From the NCBI RefSeq assembly GCF_040436345.1, contig NC_133218.1, positions 8,663,539-8,727,538 of the forward strand: a DNA stretch of 64,000 nt, written 5' to 3'. Made by a program: the position numbers and the translations under genes. This document shows positions 13,271 to 24,922 of this stretch, one piece after another; the first letter of the stretch is position 1, and each line of letters begins with the position of its first letter. This stretch comes from Pagrus major. Its lineage: Eukaryota; Chordata; Actinopteri; Spariformes; Sparidae. The notes beneath the pieces were generated by a model that saw only the letters and a list, made by a program, of their open reading frames with translations, had not been told where the DNA came from and did not search any database.

Positions 13271-14410
13271 TAAATTTGGTCATATTTTCTTATTGTGAAC
13301 AAATCCCATGAGACGACCGAAACCAACAAAGTATTAATTTTAGTAACAAGTATCGTCTGTGTAGCATGATATATCTTATTCCTCTGTGTTATAGAGCTCT
13401 GTTGTTGTCCAAAAACTATTAAAAACATATCAATAGGCCACACTGTTGCACTGAGTGAAATGTTAAATCACCATTTACATGGACACTGTAGTTTATTTTG
13501 ACTCAATCTATTGTACATCATCCTACTGCTACAAAATAACTATGTAGTGTACCAAATGTGTATTGCAGAAAATAGTCCTAATAAAAGCAATATTTACTCC
13601 TAAAAAAACCCTCAGTAACCTGTTGTTTTGGGAAATGATTTAGCCTTCTAACATATGAAGGTATATACCCAGGGTTGTAAAGTTGAAAATCATAGAGAGA
13701 TGAACAAATGGAACATTTGGTTTTGGCCTTTCATATGATCTGTTGACAGTAAAGAAAATATAAAATATTGACAGCTTTACTACAGCCAACTATGACCTTC
13801 TGAAAATGTCATACAATAACAATAGTGACACCACCTCAAACAGTAAAGTGGTAATAAGACAGAGTAGGGGACCATTCAGATAAATTCAGATGTGATCACT
13901 CTATAGGCTTCTTGGTTCACAGTATATAGCGGTGCATAATGGCTCTGGGTAACAACACAAAGGCTGCTTTGGCATTGTAAGAAACTGTTGCCAATATTGT
14001 ATTTGTACTGGTGGCCAGAATTGAGTTTGATTATCTGGAACAAACTCATAATGAGCTTATGTCCAAACAGTTTTATAGGGGCTGTCTGTTTGTTTTTAAT
14101 TGTGGGAGTCAACATTAAGCTCCTGTCTGACAAAGAGATTTACTGTATGACACAGACCATAAGCACAACCAACGCTGGTTTTATTAATCTTAGCAAAAGA
14201 CCGCAGTTGCATAATTTTTATGCATTCAATGGTCTGAATGGCCATGCGCTAATTATATTTTACTGTACCTCCTCAATGTGGTGGGCTATGGTACGGATCT
14301 CACCTCTGGGTCTGTTAGGGACACATTTCAAGGACACTTTAGCAGAGCAGATATTGCTGACAGCAGGTTTCAACAGACTGAGGAGAAGGAGAGTTATCTT
14401 CCTAAACTCT

Positions 14411-17400
14411 TCAGCATGGCGTCGTCTCCCTCCCTGAATCTCCTCCCTCATCACTGAAGGTCCCGCTGAACCTGCACAGTCTGCTCTTGCCCTTCCTCCT
14501 CCTCTCATCCCTGCTTCTTATTTCCCTGCTTGGCACTTCCACAGTAAAGTGACATTCGCTGTCCTCTGCTGTTAGAGAAGAAGATGAGGGTTCAGAAGGT
14601 GAAGTCACCTCCTGCCCCTGGAAGGGAGGGTGGGGTGTAGATGTCAGGGAGCTGTTGGGTAAAACAGGGGGTGAGATAGGGGACAAGGGCCCCAAGGGGG
14701 AGTAACGTCTCAAGGAAACACCCTTTAGGTTCACAGCGAGCTCCAGAACCAGTTTCCTAGATGCCCGCGGCTGGCACAGGGGTATGGAGGCTTCCTGGGG
14801 AGTGGTAGGGGGTCCGCTATGTGTTGAAGAGTCACTCTGGACAGGAGTGTGGGGCTCAGACTGTGGAGCCCTGCTGCTTTCCCTACTGACAGGCGACAGT
14901 TCCTCGTCCTCTGATGGAAAGGACACAGGTGACGCAGGGCTCTCGGGTGTGCAGGGCTGCAGGTCCATGCTGGCTGAGCAGCAGGAACCTGCGACTGCAT
15001 TAACCTCATCCCCGGGCCCTGCTCCAGACCAGGCCCTTGCCTGGGGACCTTGCACACCCACTGTTCGGTAACTGTGGAGCCCTAATGTTATCTGTGTCGG
15101 CCCGGGGGTGTCGAGCAGGGGGGCGTGGCCTCTGGCTCGCACTCCACCGTGGAACAGGCGACTCCACAGATGGCCGAGGCGGCGACGGGAGGAGGAAGAG
15201 TTGGTGCGCCGTGTTGAGTGACGTCTGATCTGTCTGCGCATCGCCAACCGCAGGTTCTGTAACACGGAGGCCTGGAGGAGGGGGAGGGCAGACAGACAGG
15301 GAGACACAGAGAGCTATTATATTGAGTAGATTTTACCCAAAAAAGGGGCCAATGATGGACCATCTTTTATGATGGTGCTGAGATAGCAGTTGTGTAAATG
15401 TAATGCCACTTTCACCAGGCAATACTTCCATTTTTGTGTGTGCTTGCACTCCCAGTCTTTTTGAAGTTTATACAGTGAAATTATTTGAAGTATAGGGGCA
15501 AAGTAAAAATTGATTTGGAGTAGGTATCTGACCCACTTGCCCAACTGGACAATTGGTAGTGATAATGTAAACACATTTATGTACTATAGCCTTTGCCTGA
15601 ATGCACAGATAGGCCTATTGCTTATGCACAGACAGAATTTTTTTGCTAGCACAGAAATGCAGTTCAGAAAGAGATATTGTCTGCCAGGATGGTACCACTA
15701 CTGCTATTGCAAAAACTAATTGGTCACACCTGTTTACACAAATCCTTTGTTTCAGGAAAATAAGCCCCAGAGTGTATTACTGTTTGTGAATGCAGTACCT
15801 GGGTGGGGTTGTATACAGGGAAATCCTCCACCGGGGGGATGAGACCCTGGGCGATTAACTGACCATAGGAGGGGGGAGCCTCTCTTTGAACAAAGTCGGC
15901 CTCAATGCGAGTCATCTGAGTCTCAAAAGCTCTGCAGGGGAGAGAGGACGAGGACAACAAGGAGGAGAAGAAAACAGAAAACAATGAAGTAATGTAGATA
16001 GATTAAGCAAATTTTAAGGTGATTAGGAAAACGCCTTAGTTAAAGAAAAAAAGGAAAAGAAAGAAGACTGAGTTGTGTTCCCACCTGTACTCTCTGTTCC
16101 TGAGCGAGTGGAGTTTGAGGGCACAGCCCAGTGCAATGACCAGCAGGAGGCTGCAGACCAGACTGCCAATCAGAGCTGCTGTGATCACCTTCCGGGGCAC
16201 CGCTGCCAGGCAGTCCCTCTCATCGCTCCCATCTAAGCAGTCCTCCTGGCCATCACACCGCCACGTCTCAAAGATGCACAAGTTAGTCCCGCAGTGGAAG
16301 TTTCCAGGCTGGCAGTCGTAGCAGTTCTTCTCGTCAGACCCATCCGGACACCTCTTCTGGTTGTTGCAGCGCTCAGATGCTGGGTAGCACACTCCAGTAC
16401 CACCCTCGCAAGGAAACTCTCCGTCGGGGCATGTCGGGCAGGCCTCCTCGTCGCGGCCTGATGGGCAGTGCCAGTAGCCGTCACAGCGTTGGCGTTCAGA
16501 GTAGCAGCCCTGATCGCTGCCACAGGGACGCTCGCCAGGAAAACAGTACCCTTTGACCTAGAGTGACGGAGGAGATATATACATAACTGTCTAGACGCTG
16601 AAACAGCTTGTTCTTTACACCTACAGAACAGCTTGTCTTGTCTTTCAACCATACAAATCAGAAACATGTTGATTCCCTAGGAAAGGTAGAAATAGTGAAA
16701 GGGAGCCATAGGAAGACATCTGAAGACATCTGTACCTGGTATGTGGCGTTGAAGCCATGTCCAGGGCTGTGAGGCTGGGCCATGTACAAAACACTCATCT
16801 GCCCCCGGCTCGACTCCAGCAGCGCCGGACGCCTGTTGTTATGATAGGACAACACCTGTAAGAGGTGCTCTGCCCGCTGCAGCAGGCCGTCATACACATG
16901 CAGCGAGTCTCCGGGCCCCAGCCGCAGGTCCAGCTGCAGCACGATGGGCTTGGGGTCCTGGGTGTCCAGCAACCAGGAACATCTCAGCTGTGCCGCGGCG
17001 CTCCTGTTTGGCCGGAAAAAATCTGGGGAAGCAAATGAACCATAGAAATTCCCCAGACGTTTGCCACACGTGGTGTCTGGGCAGCCCAGCTCGTCAGTGC
17101 CGTCATGACAGTCACGGGCTCCGTTGCAGCGCAGGGCGGCGGGCAGACAACGGGTGGACTGGGCCTCGGTGCACGGGAGGGAGCCGAAGGGGCAGAGGCC
17201 AGGCTGGGCATCGGTGGGGGGAGGGGAGCAGCCGTGTTCATCTGTGGCGTCGCCACATTCATCCTGACTGTTGCACTTCCAGGAGCGAGGAAGACACTTC
17301 CCATTCCCACACAGGAATTCATCTGACTGACAGCTGCTCTGACCAAGGTGACCTGCAGAGAGAGGAAACTGACAGACTGCAACACCAGCGAAGAACACTC

Positions 17401-19286
17401 AAGAACAAGATGCTGACACAACACAAAGCGACATGCTGGCATTTAGCTGAGTGCAACAACAGAAAACATTCTCACTCCAAGATCACACTGTGGCTGCAAC
17501 TGATGATTACTGTCATTGTTGATCAGTCTTCCAGGTTTAGCCTCTGGAGTGTCAAAAAATTGTGATAAATTCTCATCATAATTTCCCAAAACCCACTAAT
17601 GTATTCTTCTATTGTCCAACCAACAGTCCAAAACCCGAAGACTCTTCATTTACTGTCATAAATGTCAAAGAAAAGCAGAAAATCCTCACATTTAAGAAAA
17701 AATGTCCAAAACTATTAATCACATATCAAAATAGATCGATAAATCGATCAACTAATCATTGCAGCTCAAGATCACAAACAAATCAAGAGCAATCTTTGTA
17801 ATATACAACTGTAATTAGTTATTAGTGACAGAAATATACATATACAGTTTTCCTAGACAAATGCACTTCAGTGTCACCACTGTAAGGTCCAATCACTGCC
17901 CAACTGGTCTAGCTGTCTCCACAACGCGGTCTGGCAGCTTATGCTCACTCATTAATTTTTGATTTTAATAATCCATTTTGATATAAATCCTGATCCAGGC
18001 CACAGTTGTAATGTGCTGGGCCATACTGAAAGCCAGAAAAACAAATTTGTTAAAAAAAAGAAAAAAAAAGCTGCAGGCATCTTAAATTATTAATGATTTA
18101 ATATTGTAAAGCAAAACAACAACAAAAACATGTCTGAATTCTGTATAATAATGTACCTGTGACCTGGAGTGCTTAATAAAGGTGGATCTGTACACCCCTC
18201 ACATTAACAGATAATCTGGGCCGAGGAATCATTCTGCCCGATACTCCACAGCATGGAGCATAATCAGTCAGCTCATAGTGGCCCAAAAATGTACACACAT
18301 ATCTTCACATTCTGAGACGAGAGTTGAGCAAGCAGACCAACAATGTCTGCTGACTGGGTAACAAGGACTTCAACTAATGATTATTTTCATTTGGATTTAT
18401 CTGTTGATTATTATCCCTTGATTAAGTGATAAGTTGTTTAGTTGATCAGTGTTTCCCAAAAGATGCCGTCTTCAAATGTCTCGTTTTGTCATTAACCAGA
18501 AGATTTTCAGTTTTCTGTCAGAGGAGTAAAGAAAAGGACTCAATCTGAATAATCAATGTAATTAATGTTGATTAATTAAATAGTTGGCAACTTATTAATT
18601 CATTGTTGCAGTTCTAGAGGTAACATGTGTTGCATAGAAATATGATAGGCTGTTGGTGGCTGTTGCTGTGCTGGTATGATAAATAACTGCATGTAGATAT
18701 GAAATATGACATTATTAGCCATAACACTCAAAGCTCTGTTGATTTTGTTTATCTTTACTGACCATTTTATAATCTTTATTTCAAATTAGATTACATTTAA
18801 ATTGCCATTTGCCCAGGTAAAGGGCCGGACAGGTACACTGGAATTCATGTCCTTGTCTCCCAGAGCTTATAACAAGAAAGTCAAATAAGACAAGTAAACA
18901 CAAAAAAGTAGAAAAATATACACTTAAAAAAACATTTAAAAAACTCATTAATTTTAATAGAATATCTTCCACATTAAAGACTGGACAAAAGATAACCTCA
19001 TAACCTCCCTCGTCCAGCTTACCTCTGATGTAGGAGAGGCGGAAGCCCTGCGCTTGCCCCGAGCTGTTGGCCTGAGAGTGGAAATAGAGCCAAACGCGTC
19101 CCCTGGTGGAGATGAAGGGTGGAGGCAGGACGGAGCCGCACAGCCTGGATTCCCCGTTCCACGCAGGAGTCAGCAGGAGCCAGTCTCCCAAACAACTCCC
19201 TGACTCAGCCACGTCGAAGTTACGGAAACTAGGGCAGAACAGATGATGGCAGGTGCTTTCACGACAGCTTCAATGTGTATGTACAG

Positions 19287-19330
<44 letters not shown>

Positions 19331-22300
19331 AGGGGTTCTACCTGATGGTAATGACCTCTCCCTGACCTCCCTGGATGTGCCAGCTGCAGTTGACTCCAGA
19401 GGGGTAGTTTAAGGGCCAGGAGGGACTGTAGATCACACCCCTCCGCTCTGTATGGACCTCCACCCGCTCACTGCAGCCTGCTGGGTAACGAAAGAGACGG
19501 AGGGAGATGGGAACAAACACATTAGTGATGTCAGTCTCTGCACACCGATTTCAGACGTTGATATATCACCAACAAAACACGTTATAACCTTCGTAGATCT
19601 GAACTAGGAACTCTGACAGTTCACAGCTTTCCAGCATTAATGCATTTAGAGATGTCGCCAAGTTTCAGCAACATTTTATCCTGATCTTTTGTCTCTAACC
19701 AGTGCTGAAACTTTTAAAGAAAGCCTCACACGACAAATGACCTTAGTGCTTTCCAGAGGAGCTCTGTGCTGATCACATGGGGCCTGAAACAGAAGCAGCA
19801 GCAGTCAAACTGGCAGCCAAGGCAACAGCATCGCCTGCTGCCATCACACCATTGCTCCAGGGAACAACACACAGTGAGAGGTGGCCAAGGGGAGCACCAG
19901 GAATAACACACAGCGCTCTGTGTAGAGAGCAGCCAATGAATGCCATTGTTCTGTGAGAAGTAAAGGCATTAGGATCACGGTTAGATTTCTGAAGTTCGAA
20001 AAAAGGAAGAGGAGAGTGAGGTGCTACTGACTTAAATTGTAATGTCAATGAAAAATCCACGGGAAGGACTTCATTCTGGCTCTTATATAAACCTACTTAA
20101 TGTTTAATCATCTTATTACTGCCTAATGGCACAGCAGGAATGAAACACACGCAAGAAGAAGCTGTCTAACAAGCCTCTTAATTACCAGAACCACAGAGAC
20201 AGAACATTAACTGAACTGCTCGACGATGATCATCCAACATCGTCACACAGCAGTGAGTCGGCTCACTTTTGCTGAGTGTGTGTGTTTGTTTCTTTCTTGA
20301 TGAGTCAGTAAAGTAAGCTAGAGTGAAACAAGGAGGTGGGGAGGAGGAATCATTTAGAGCTCAGTGATGGATATCGACTACCAAGACATGGCTTGCTTAG
20401 CACACACACAAACACAGGCGCACACACACACGAAACTGGACCGGACCACGTAGTCGGTGAAGTAGAGCTGCACAGTGCTGCTGTTTGGTGCAGCGTGTTT
20501 CCGATCACCGTTAGACTTCAGTAGAATTAATAATTTATATTTTTCTATGATCATTAATTCAACTGCAGTTTCCTCTGAATCAAAATCAAGCTCAAACTCA
20601 AAGATTGCTAAAAACCTGATGGCGCCAGCTTGGACGAGTCGGCATGGAGTAAAATCTCCAGGATGTTCTGAAAAGTGAATTCACCTATTTTTAGTTTCTT
20701 CATGTTCAGATGTAGCATTGGAGGCAAAATGGGGTTAGTGTTCATTAAACTTCTGTATTCATGTATTGTGTTGCAGAGATGTCTACTGAAGTTAGTATGC
20801 TAACCAGCTAGCCCCGGCGGTCCAAGGCTCCTGTGCTAGCTGGTGTGAGCTCAAATTGCAGGCATACTTGGCTAGCTAATTGGACCTCTAGCTACACGGC
20901 TAAAGCCGTTTTTATACTGGACAGCAACCCGCCAATTTGGCTGTCCTTTTTGCGGCTAGGTCCGCGAATTTAGACAGACCGCGGTATATTGGGGGTCTGT
21001 TTGGGTCTGCCGATATGACGCCTGGGAGGGTACACTTTTTGCCACCTCCATTGCTATGTAAATCCAAGGCGTCGATGTGCCGGCAATTGCGTGACATTGG
21101 CGGAGGTGTCGTTGACGTGCACTGCTGTGCGACCCACAGCCGGGAGTTTTAAAAGCAGGAAACAGCTGATCACAGCAGTCAGTTCATCGCTTCATCCGCG
21201 GACGTCAAGATGAGCAACTGGAAAGCCCCAGAGATCCGGGAGATGCTAACCATCACAGCCGAGAGAATCGTCACTGTTCATGCCCAACTTCGTGCTTCAC
21301 GTCACGTCACATGTTTACGCCTACCCCTGTGGCGGCTTTTTTGCAAAGGAGGAATATTACACCTCCGTTTCACATAGACGAGGCGGCAGATTGCAGCCTT
21401 TACCTGGCTGCAAAAGTGGCGCATTTTCTAACTAAAAGGGGCTTAAGTGAGCTTACAAGGTAACGGCAGCTACCGTTAGCAGCAGGTAGCAGTTACTCTG
21501 GTGATATGCTGACCCCTATTTGTTTGTAGTATGATTTAAACTGGAAGCCAATTCTTACATATTGCATGTATTCTTTAAATAAAAGTACAGAGATATTAAC
21601 GGCAAAATGTGTCGAAAGGTGTCATGAGTAAAGAACTCTTGCAGATGCAAATGGTCCATGAAAGCGATATATGATCATATATGACATTATTCGATTGTTA
21701 ATAATGATACAGCACTGCAGAAGTAGCATTTTGCTATTGTAGATGGTCGAGGTAGTGCTAGCTAGCCTCCACCAAAGAGACATTTCTCATCGTGACGTTT
21801 CATCTTTGACAATGCATCACATTTTAAAAAGCTCGTCATCTTTTTAAGGTGAAATCTTAAACTCAGAAGTAATAGAGTAAAAAGGAAAATACAGTTGTGA
21901 AAACGGATCTGTAGTGAAGTAGTGCACTGAAGTAACATAAGCAAGAAAAAAATACAAGGCGCTCAAAATTGAAGAAATGTACCAAGTTGAATCCCACCAG
22001 TGGTAACAGAACAGAGCGTACCTGACAGAGGAACAGGTGGATTAAGTTGGTTTTAGGTTTCATTTTGCTGTGCCAGCATTAAGCCCTTCAATTTTTTTAT
22101 CCATGTTGTTTTTCAGAAACAAAATTTAATCTCCTGAATCTCTGTTTTGAAAAAAAGAGAAACTGGTCATGTTTACTTCTTTCTCAGTTATACAGCTCTA
22201 CAGCTGGTTAGAATGGTGTGTGTGTGTGTGTGTGTGAGTGAGTCTCTCTGTGTGGTGTGTGCGCTCGTGACTTTGATCCTTGCAGTACTTTATGTGTGAA

Positions 22301-23365
22301 AAGGAGCCTGGTCAAACAAGTACAGACACGTGTTTTGAGATAGTGTGTGTTTAACGGTGTGTGTGACAACTTGTTCTTGAGGTGTCTCCCTTCCTGCCCA
22401 CACTCTTGTTTATACTTTTGGGGATATAACATAGACATACATTCACTTCCTGGAGACTTAACCTAACCATAACCATAATGCATATTTGCTTAACCCAAAC
22501 CCTTACCTTACCGTCACCTTAAACCAAGTCTTCACCCTCAAACGTGATCATTTACATTATGGGGACTTGCATTTCGTCCCTACAAGAAAAGAGGGTCCCC
22601 ACAACGTCTAAACACATGTCCACACAACGTCGGTAATGCACGTCCACACACACCTCTCAAATCTGAAAGTGTTTGACCTGTCTGTTGGTCTGGCAGCCTC
22701 CTCCTTTTTTCTCATGCCAATAAAGTGCAGGATATGATAATAGAGAGAGCGGGGAGGGGAGGGGAGGGGGAGGAGAGAAGAAGAGGGATTGACTGGCTGC
22801 AGAGAAGCAGTGATGTAATGCTGATAGCAGCATCACATTTGTAAAAGAGCATCCATGTTTCCACACTGACCCTGATCATTTACCCACCACAGATCAATAA
22901 CCCCCAGCAGGTTTCTGCAGCATGATAGCCTCATCTTCTCACTGCAGCCGATCACAGCAATGAAAACACTTTGTCTTCATCTATCAGATCACTTTATCAG
23001 GAGTGACACAGGGGACAGCAGCGAGCAATAACATCCTCTCCTGTTCGGGTGTGAACATCACGTTTCACAGAGGTGCTCTGCGCTGATGTTAGAGATATTA
23101 GAAGCTTTTTTGAACTACAAAATCTCCAATGATGACAAACAGGCAAACGACCACTAACATCAAATCTACTCACTGAATGTATTGATACTTTAAATCTCTG
23201 TCATGCAATCACATTTCCCCAAGCAGGATTAACTACACAGACAGATGTGTGCACAGATTTCCATGTAAACATTACAGCAGTGTGGGTGCATTGTTGTTTC
23301 TCACCTGCACACAGCAGAGCAGAGCGGAACCACAGCAGTCCGAGCAGCAGCTCCGTCAGTCCCAT
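14411..23365 (-). CDS. lrp3: Low-density lipoprotein receptor-related protein 3 (complete)
   Basis: Seven minus-strand exons: 23305-23365 (start), 19342-19480, 19023-19228, 16736-17352, 16085-16557, 15799-15931 and 14411-15271 (stop). Phases agree and give 829 residues. Order: signal peptide MGLTELLLGLLWFRSALLCA, CUB1 (about 22-133, HTERRGVIYSPSWPLNYP), two LDLR-A repeats (about 141-225), CUB2 (about 228-341, GNFYGSFASPDFF), three LDLR-A repeats with CDGQEDCLDGSDE (about 342-457), TM near 466-488, and a long Ser/Pro/Arg-rich tail. The juxtamembrane APPSYGQLIAQGLIPPVEDF holds a PPxY motif, a possible WW-domain ligand. The family is a receptor-like membrane protein; its ligand is unclear to me. 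As I recall, human LRP3 has about 770 residues and ends differently; here the last 200 residues are divergent. Synteny with slc7a10 separates it from LRP10 and LRP12. The start is the only ATG giving a signal peptide before a good donor (GCAG|GTGAGA). Confidence 0.95.
17560..17770. repeat. Degenerate teleost interspersed repeat, copy 1
   Basis: AT-rich sequence in the lrp3 intron between 17353 and 19022. It has the features of a repeat widespread in fish: a block with CATAAATGTCAAAGAAAAGC, then AATAGATCGATAAATCGATC, ending in CTAATCATTGCAGCTCA. Related copies lie at about 18365-18620 and 53695-53885. Ends and family are uncertain. Confidence 0.5.
18365..18620. repeat. Degenerate teleost interspersed repeat, copy 2
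   Basis: Same family as the copy at 17560-17770. Recognisable pieces are GATCAGTGTTTCCCAAAAGA, TCAAATGTCTCGTTTTGTC, TCTGTCAGAGGAGTAAAGAA, and a tail with TTAATTAAATAGTTGGCAAC followed by ATTCATTGTTGCAGTTCTA. It lies in an lrp3 intron and is non-coding. Confidence 0.6.
19290..19328. repeat. (TG)n microsatellite
   Basis: Uninterrupted TG run of about 19 units, 14 bases outside the lrp3 exon that ends at 19342, on the donor side. A polymorphic tract this close to a donor could influence splicing. Confidence 0.95.
20904..21443. mobile_element. Non-autonomous PIF/Harbinger-like DNA element
   Basis: A 540-bp insertion in lrp3 intron 1 flanked by TAA on both sides (20901-20903 and 21444-21446), the TWA-type duplication of PIF/Harbinger transposons. 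The ends are short imperfect inverted repeats, AGCCGTTTTTA at the left and, reverse-complemented, AGCCCCTTTTA at the right. It is GC-rich compared with its surroundings. A short open frame from ATG at 21210 to TAG at 21375-21377 begins MSNWKAPEIREMLTITAE. This resembles the start of a Myb/SANT-like DNA-binding domain, so it may be a decayed piece of the second Harbinger ORF. No transposase remains. Confidence 0.65.
22440..22640. repeat. Teleost repeat with telomere-like CTAACC tract
   Basis: Non-coding sequence with GGAGACTTAACCTAACCATA, then CATTATGGGGACTTGCATTT and AGAGGGTCCCCACAACGTC. I know this combination (a CTAACC-like run followed by a 'gggacttgcatttcgtccc' block) as a common interspersed repeat of fish. 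It lies in lrp3 intron 1, next to a TG-rich stretch at 22215-22360. Class unknown. Confidence 0.5.
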
Positions 23366-23570
23366 GGTCCGGCCGCCGGGGACTCTGCTCTGCTATTATC
23401 TCGGACACGATCTCCACGGTTCGCTCGACATCTGTGTCCAACAAAGCCCCGACATCTGCTTTCAGACCAGACAACCCGTGAGCACAAAAAGCTCCTCGCC
23501 GTGAAAAGGCATTGTGTCCTTTGCAGCGAGCCAAGAAACGAGGACCAAGCTAGCCGCAGCGAGCCACACG
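23290..23570 (-). promoter_or_regulatory. lrp3: GC-rich lrp3 first-exon and promoter region
   Basis: Around and upstream of the lrp3 start codon (23363-23365) the sequence becomes GC-rich with many CpG dinucleotides, unlike the AT-rich flanks. This fits a CpG-island type promoter with a short 5' UTR. No TATA box is evident and the transcription start is not determined. Confidence 0.5.
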
Positions 23571-23719
23571 GTTTCCGGTTACTGTCTTCAAAATAAAATT
23601 CATGTTTAATCATTAAGGTGTAGCATTTTGAGCATCGCTCAACATTTTCAATAGGGAGTGCATTATGAGAGCATACTTGCTGGAAACCCATATTCAAGTG
23701 ATAAAGTATACATGTAAAT

Positions 23720-23910
23720 TTCATAGTTGGGTTAGTTACTTTAGTTAACTTGTACTTTTAGTTTTTATACTTTAAGTACATTTATTGTCAGAAAATTACT
23801 TTTGATGCTTCAGACACTTTTTGTATAGGTGACTTTCACTTTTAGCAAAGTAATATTTTAACACAATATCTGTCTTTTACTCACACATGCACATTTTATG
23901 AATGTATTAA
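23720..23910. repeat. Teleost interspersed repeat (tacttttact type), copy 1
   Basis: AT-rich block with repeated ACTTTTA/AGTACATTTA words: AACTTGTACTTTTAGTTTTT, CTTTAAGTACATTTATTGTC and a TTTAGCAAAGTAATATTTTA segment. It resembles one end of a very common fish repeat that starts 'gtggtggaagta'. The other end of the same type appears at 63852-64000. Confidence 0.5.
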
Positions 23911-24622
23911 ACTACAATTGGGAGAAGGAGGAAAGCTTGTACTCAGCTATTGACAGCACAGTTTTAAATTTTAAATATTTCAGTTATGTATGATTGGGTC
24001 TCACTAGCTTTAGGTTACTACGCACTCATGCATGGTGTAATGGCTGTGTAGGATGTTTTCTTTAAGATAAAACACATCGCACTTTTCATGTCTTATTTTG
24101 AAGGCAAATCTGTCTGACTTCCGCCCGTCTTTGGGCCCACTGTGGTGGGCTTGCCGCATCTAACAGGACAAAGTGGTCCATATTATCCTTTGTTTATATG
24201 TCTTCTTCCTTCCTCACACCCGCAGTGAGTGTAACGAACAGTTGAATATAAACGGCAGACATCGTCCTGGAGTACAGGTTACATCATGAGCAGCGTCTGA
24301 GTGTTGAATGAGGAATACATCCAAGATGCGGTTGCTTCATGGTTTTCTCAGCCAGTCCCTCCATTGTAGTCTCCAGATTCTTGCTTCAGGAGGTTGTGTC
24401 ACCGCCCCCGTGTGGTCAGATGGGTGTACTGCAAACCTCTCAGACCGTCAAATACAGTAGATTTACATTAAATTTCAACATTTTCACATAAACCATGAAG
24501 CACGTGTGTAAAGGTGGAAAATAGTGATAGTCTCACTTTAATCTGTGTTACACGGAGCGATTCAATCTGTCTTTACATACGTCCAAAAGCCACACGTGAT
24601 ATAATGTCGTGACGCGAAGTCA

Positions 24623-24922
<300 letters not shown>

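Larger units (their letters stand above)
10785..14410 (-). other. lrp3: Probable lrp3 3' untranslated region
   Basis: No coding exon is recognised between the lrp3 stop codon and the slc7a10 tail. The sequence is AT-rich with scattered small open frames lacking splice or family support. It includes the interspersed repeat at about 12914-13270 and a perfect 19-nt inverted repeat pair at 11070-11088 and 11461-11479. A 3' UTR of up to 3.6 kb is inferred from candidate polyadenylation signals only. Confidence 0.4.

Noticed and set aside
16990-17565. 191-codon plus-strand open frame
   Set aside because: It overlaps the lrp3 LDLR-A/CUB exon on the opposite strand and has no family resemblance; a GC-driven shadow frame.
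22215-22640. Interstitial telomeric sequence
   Set aside because: The CTAACC-like words are few and irregular and are embedded in a known dispersed repeat, not an array of TTAGGG units.
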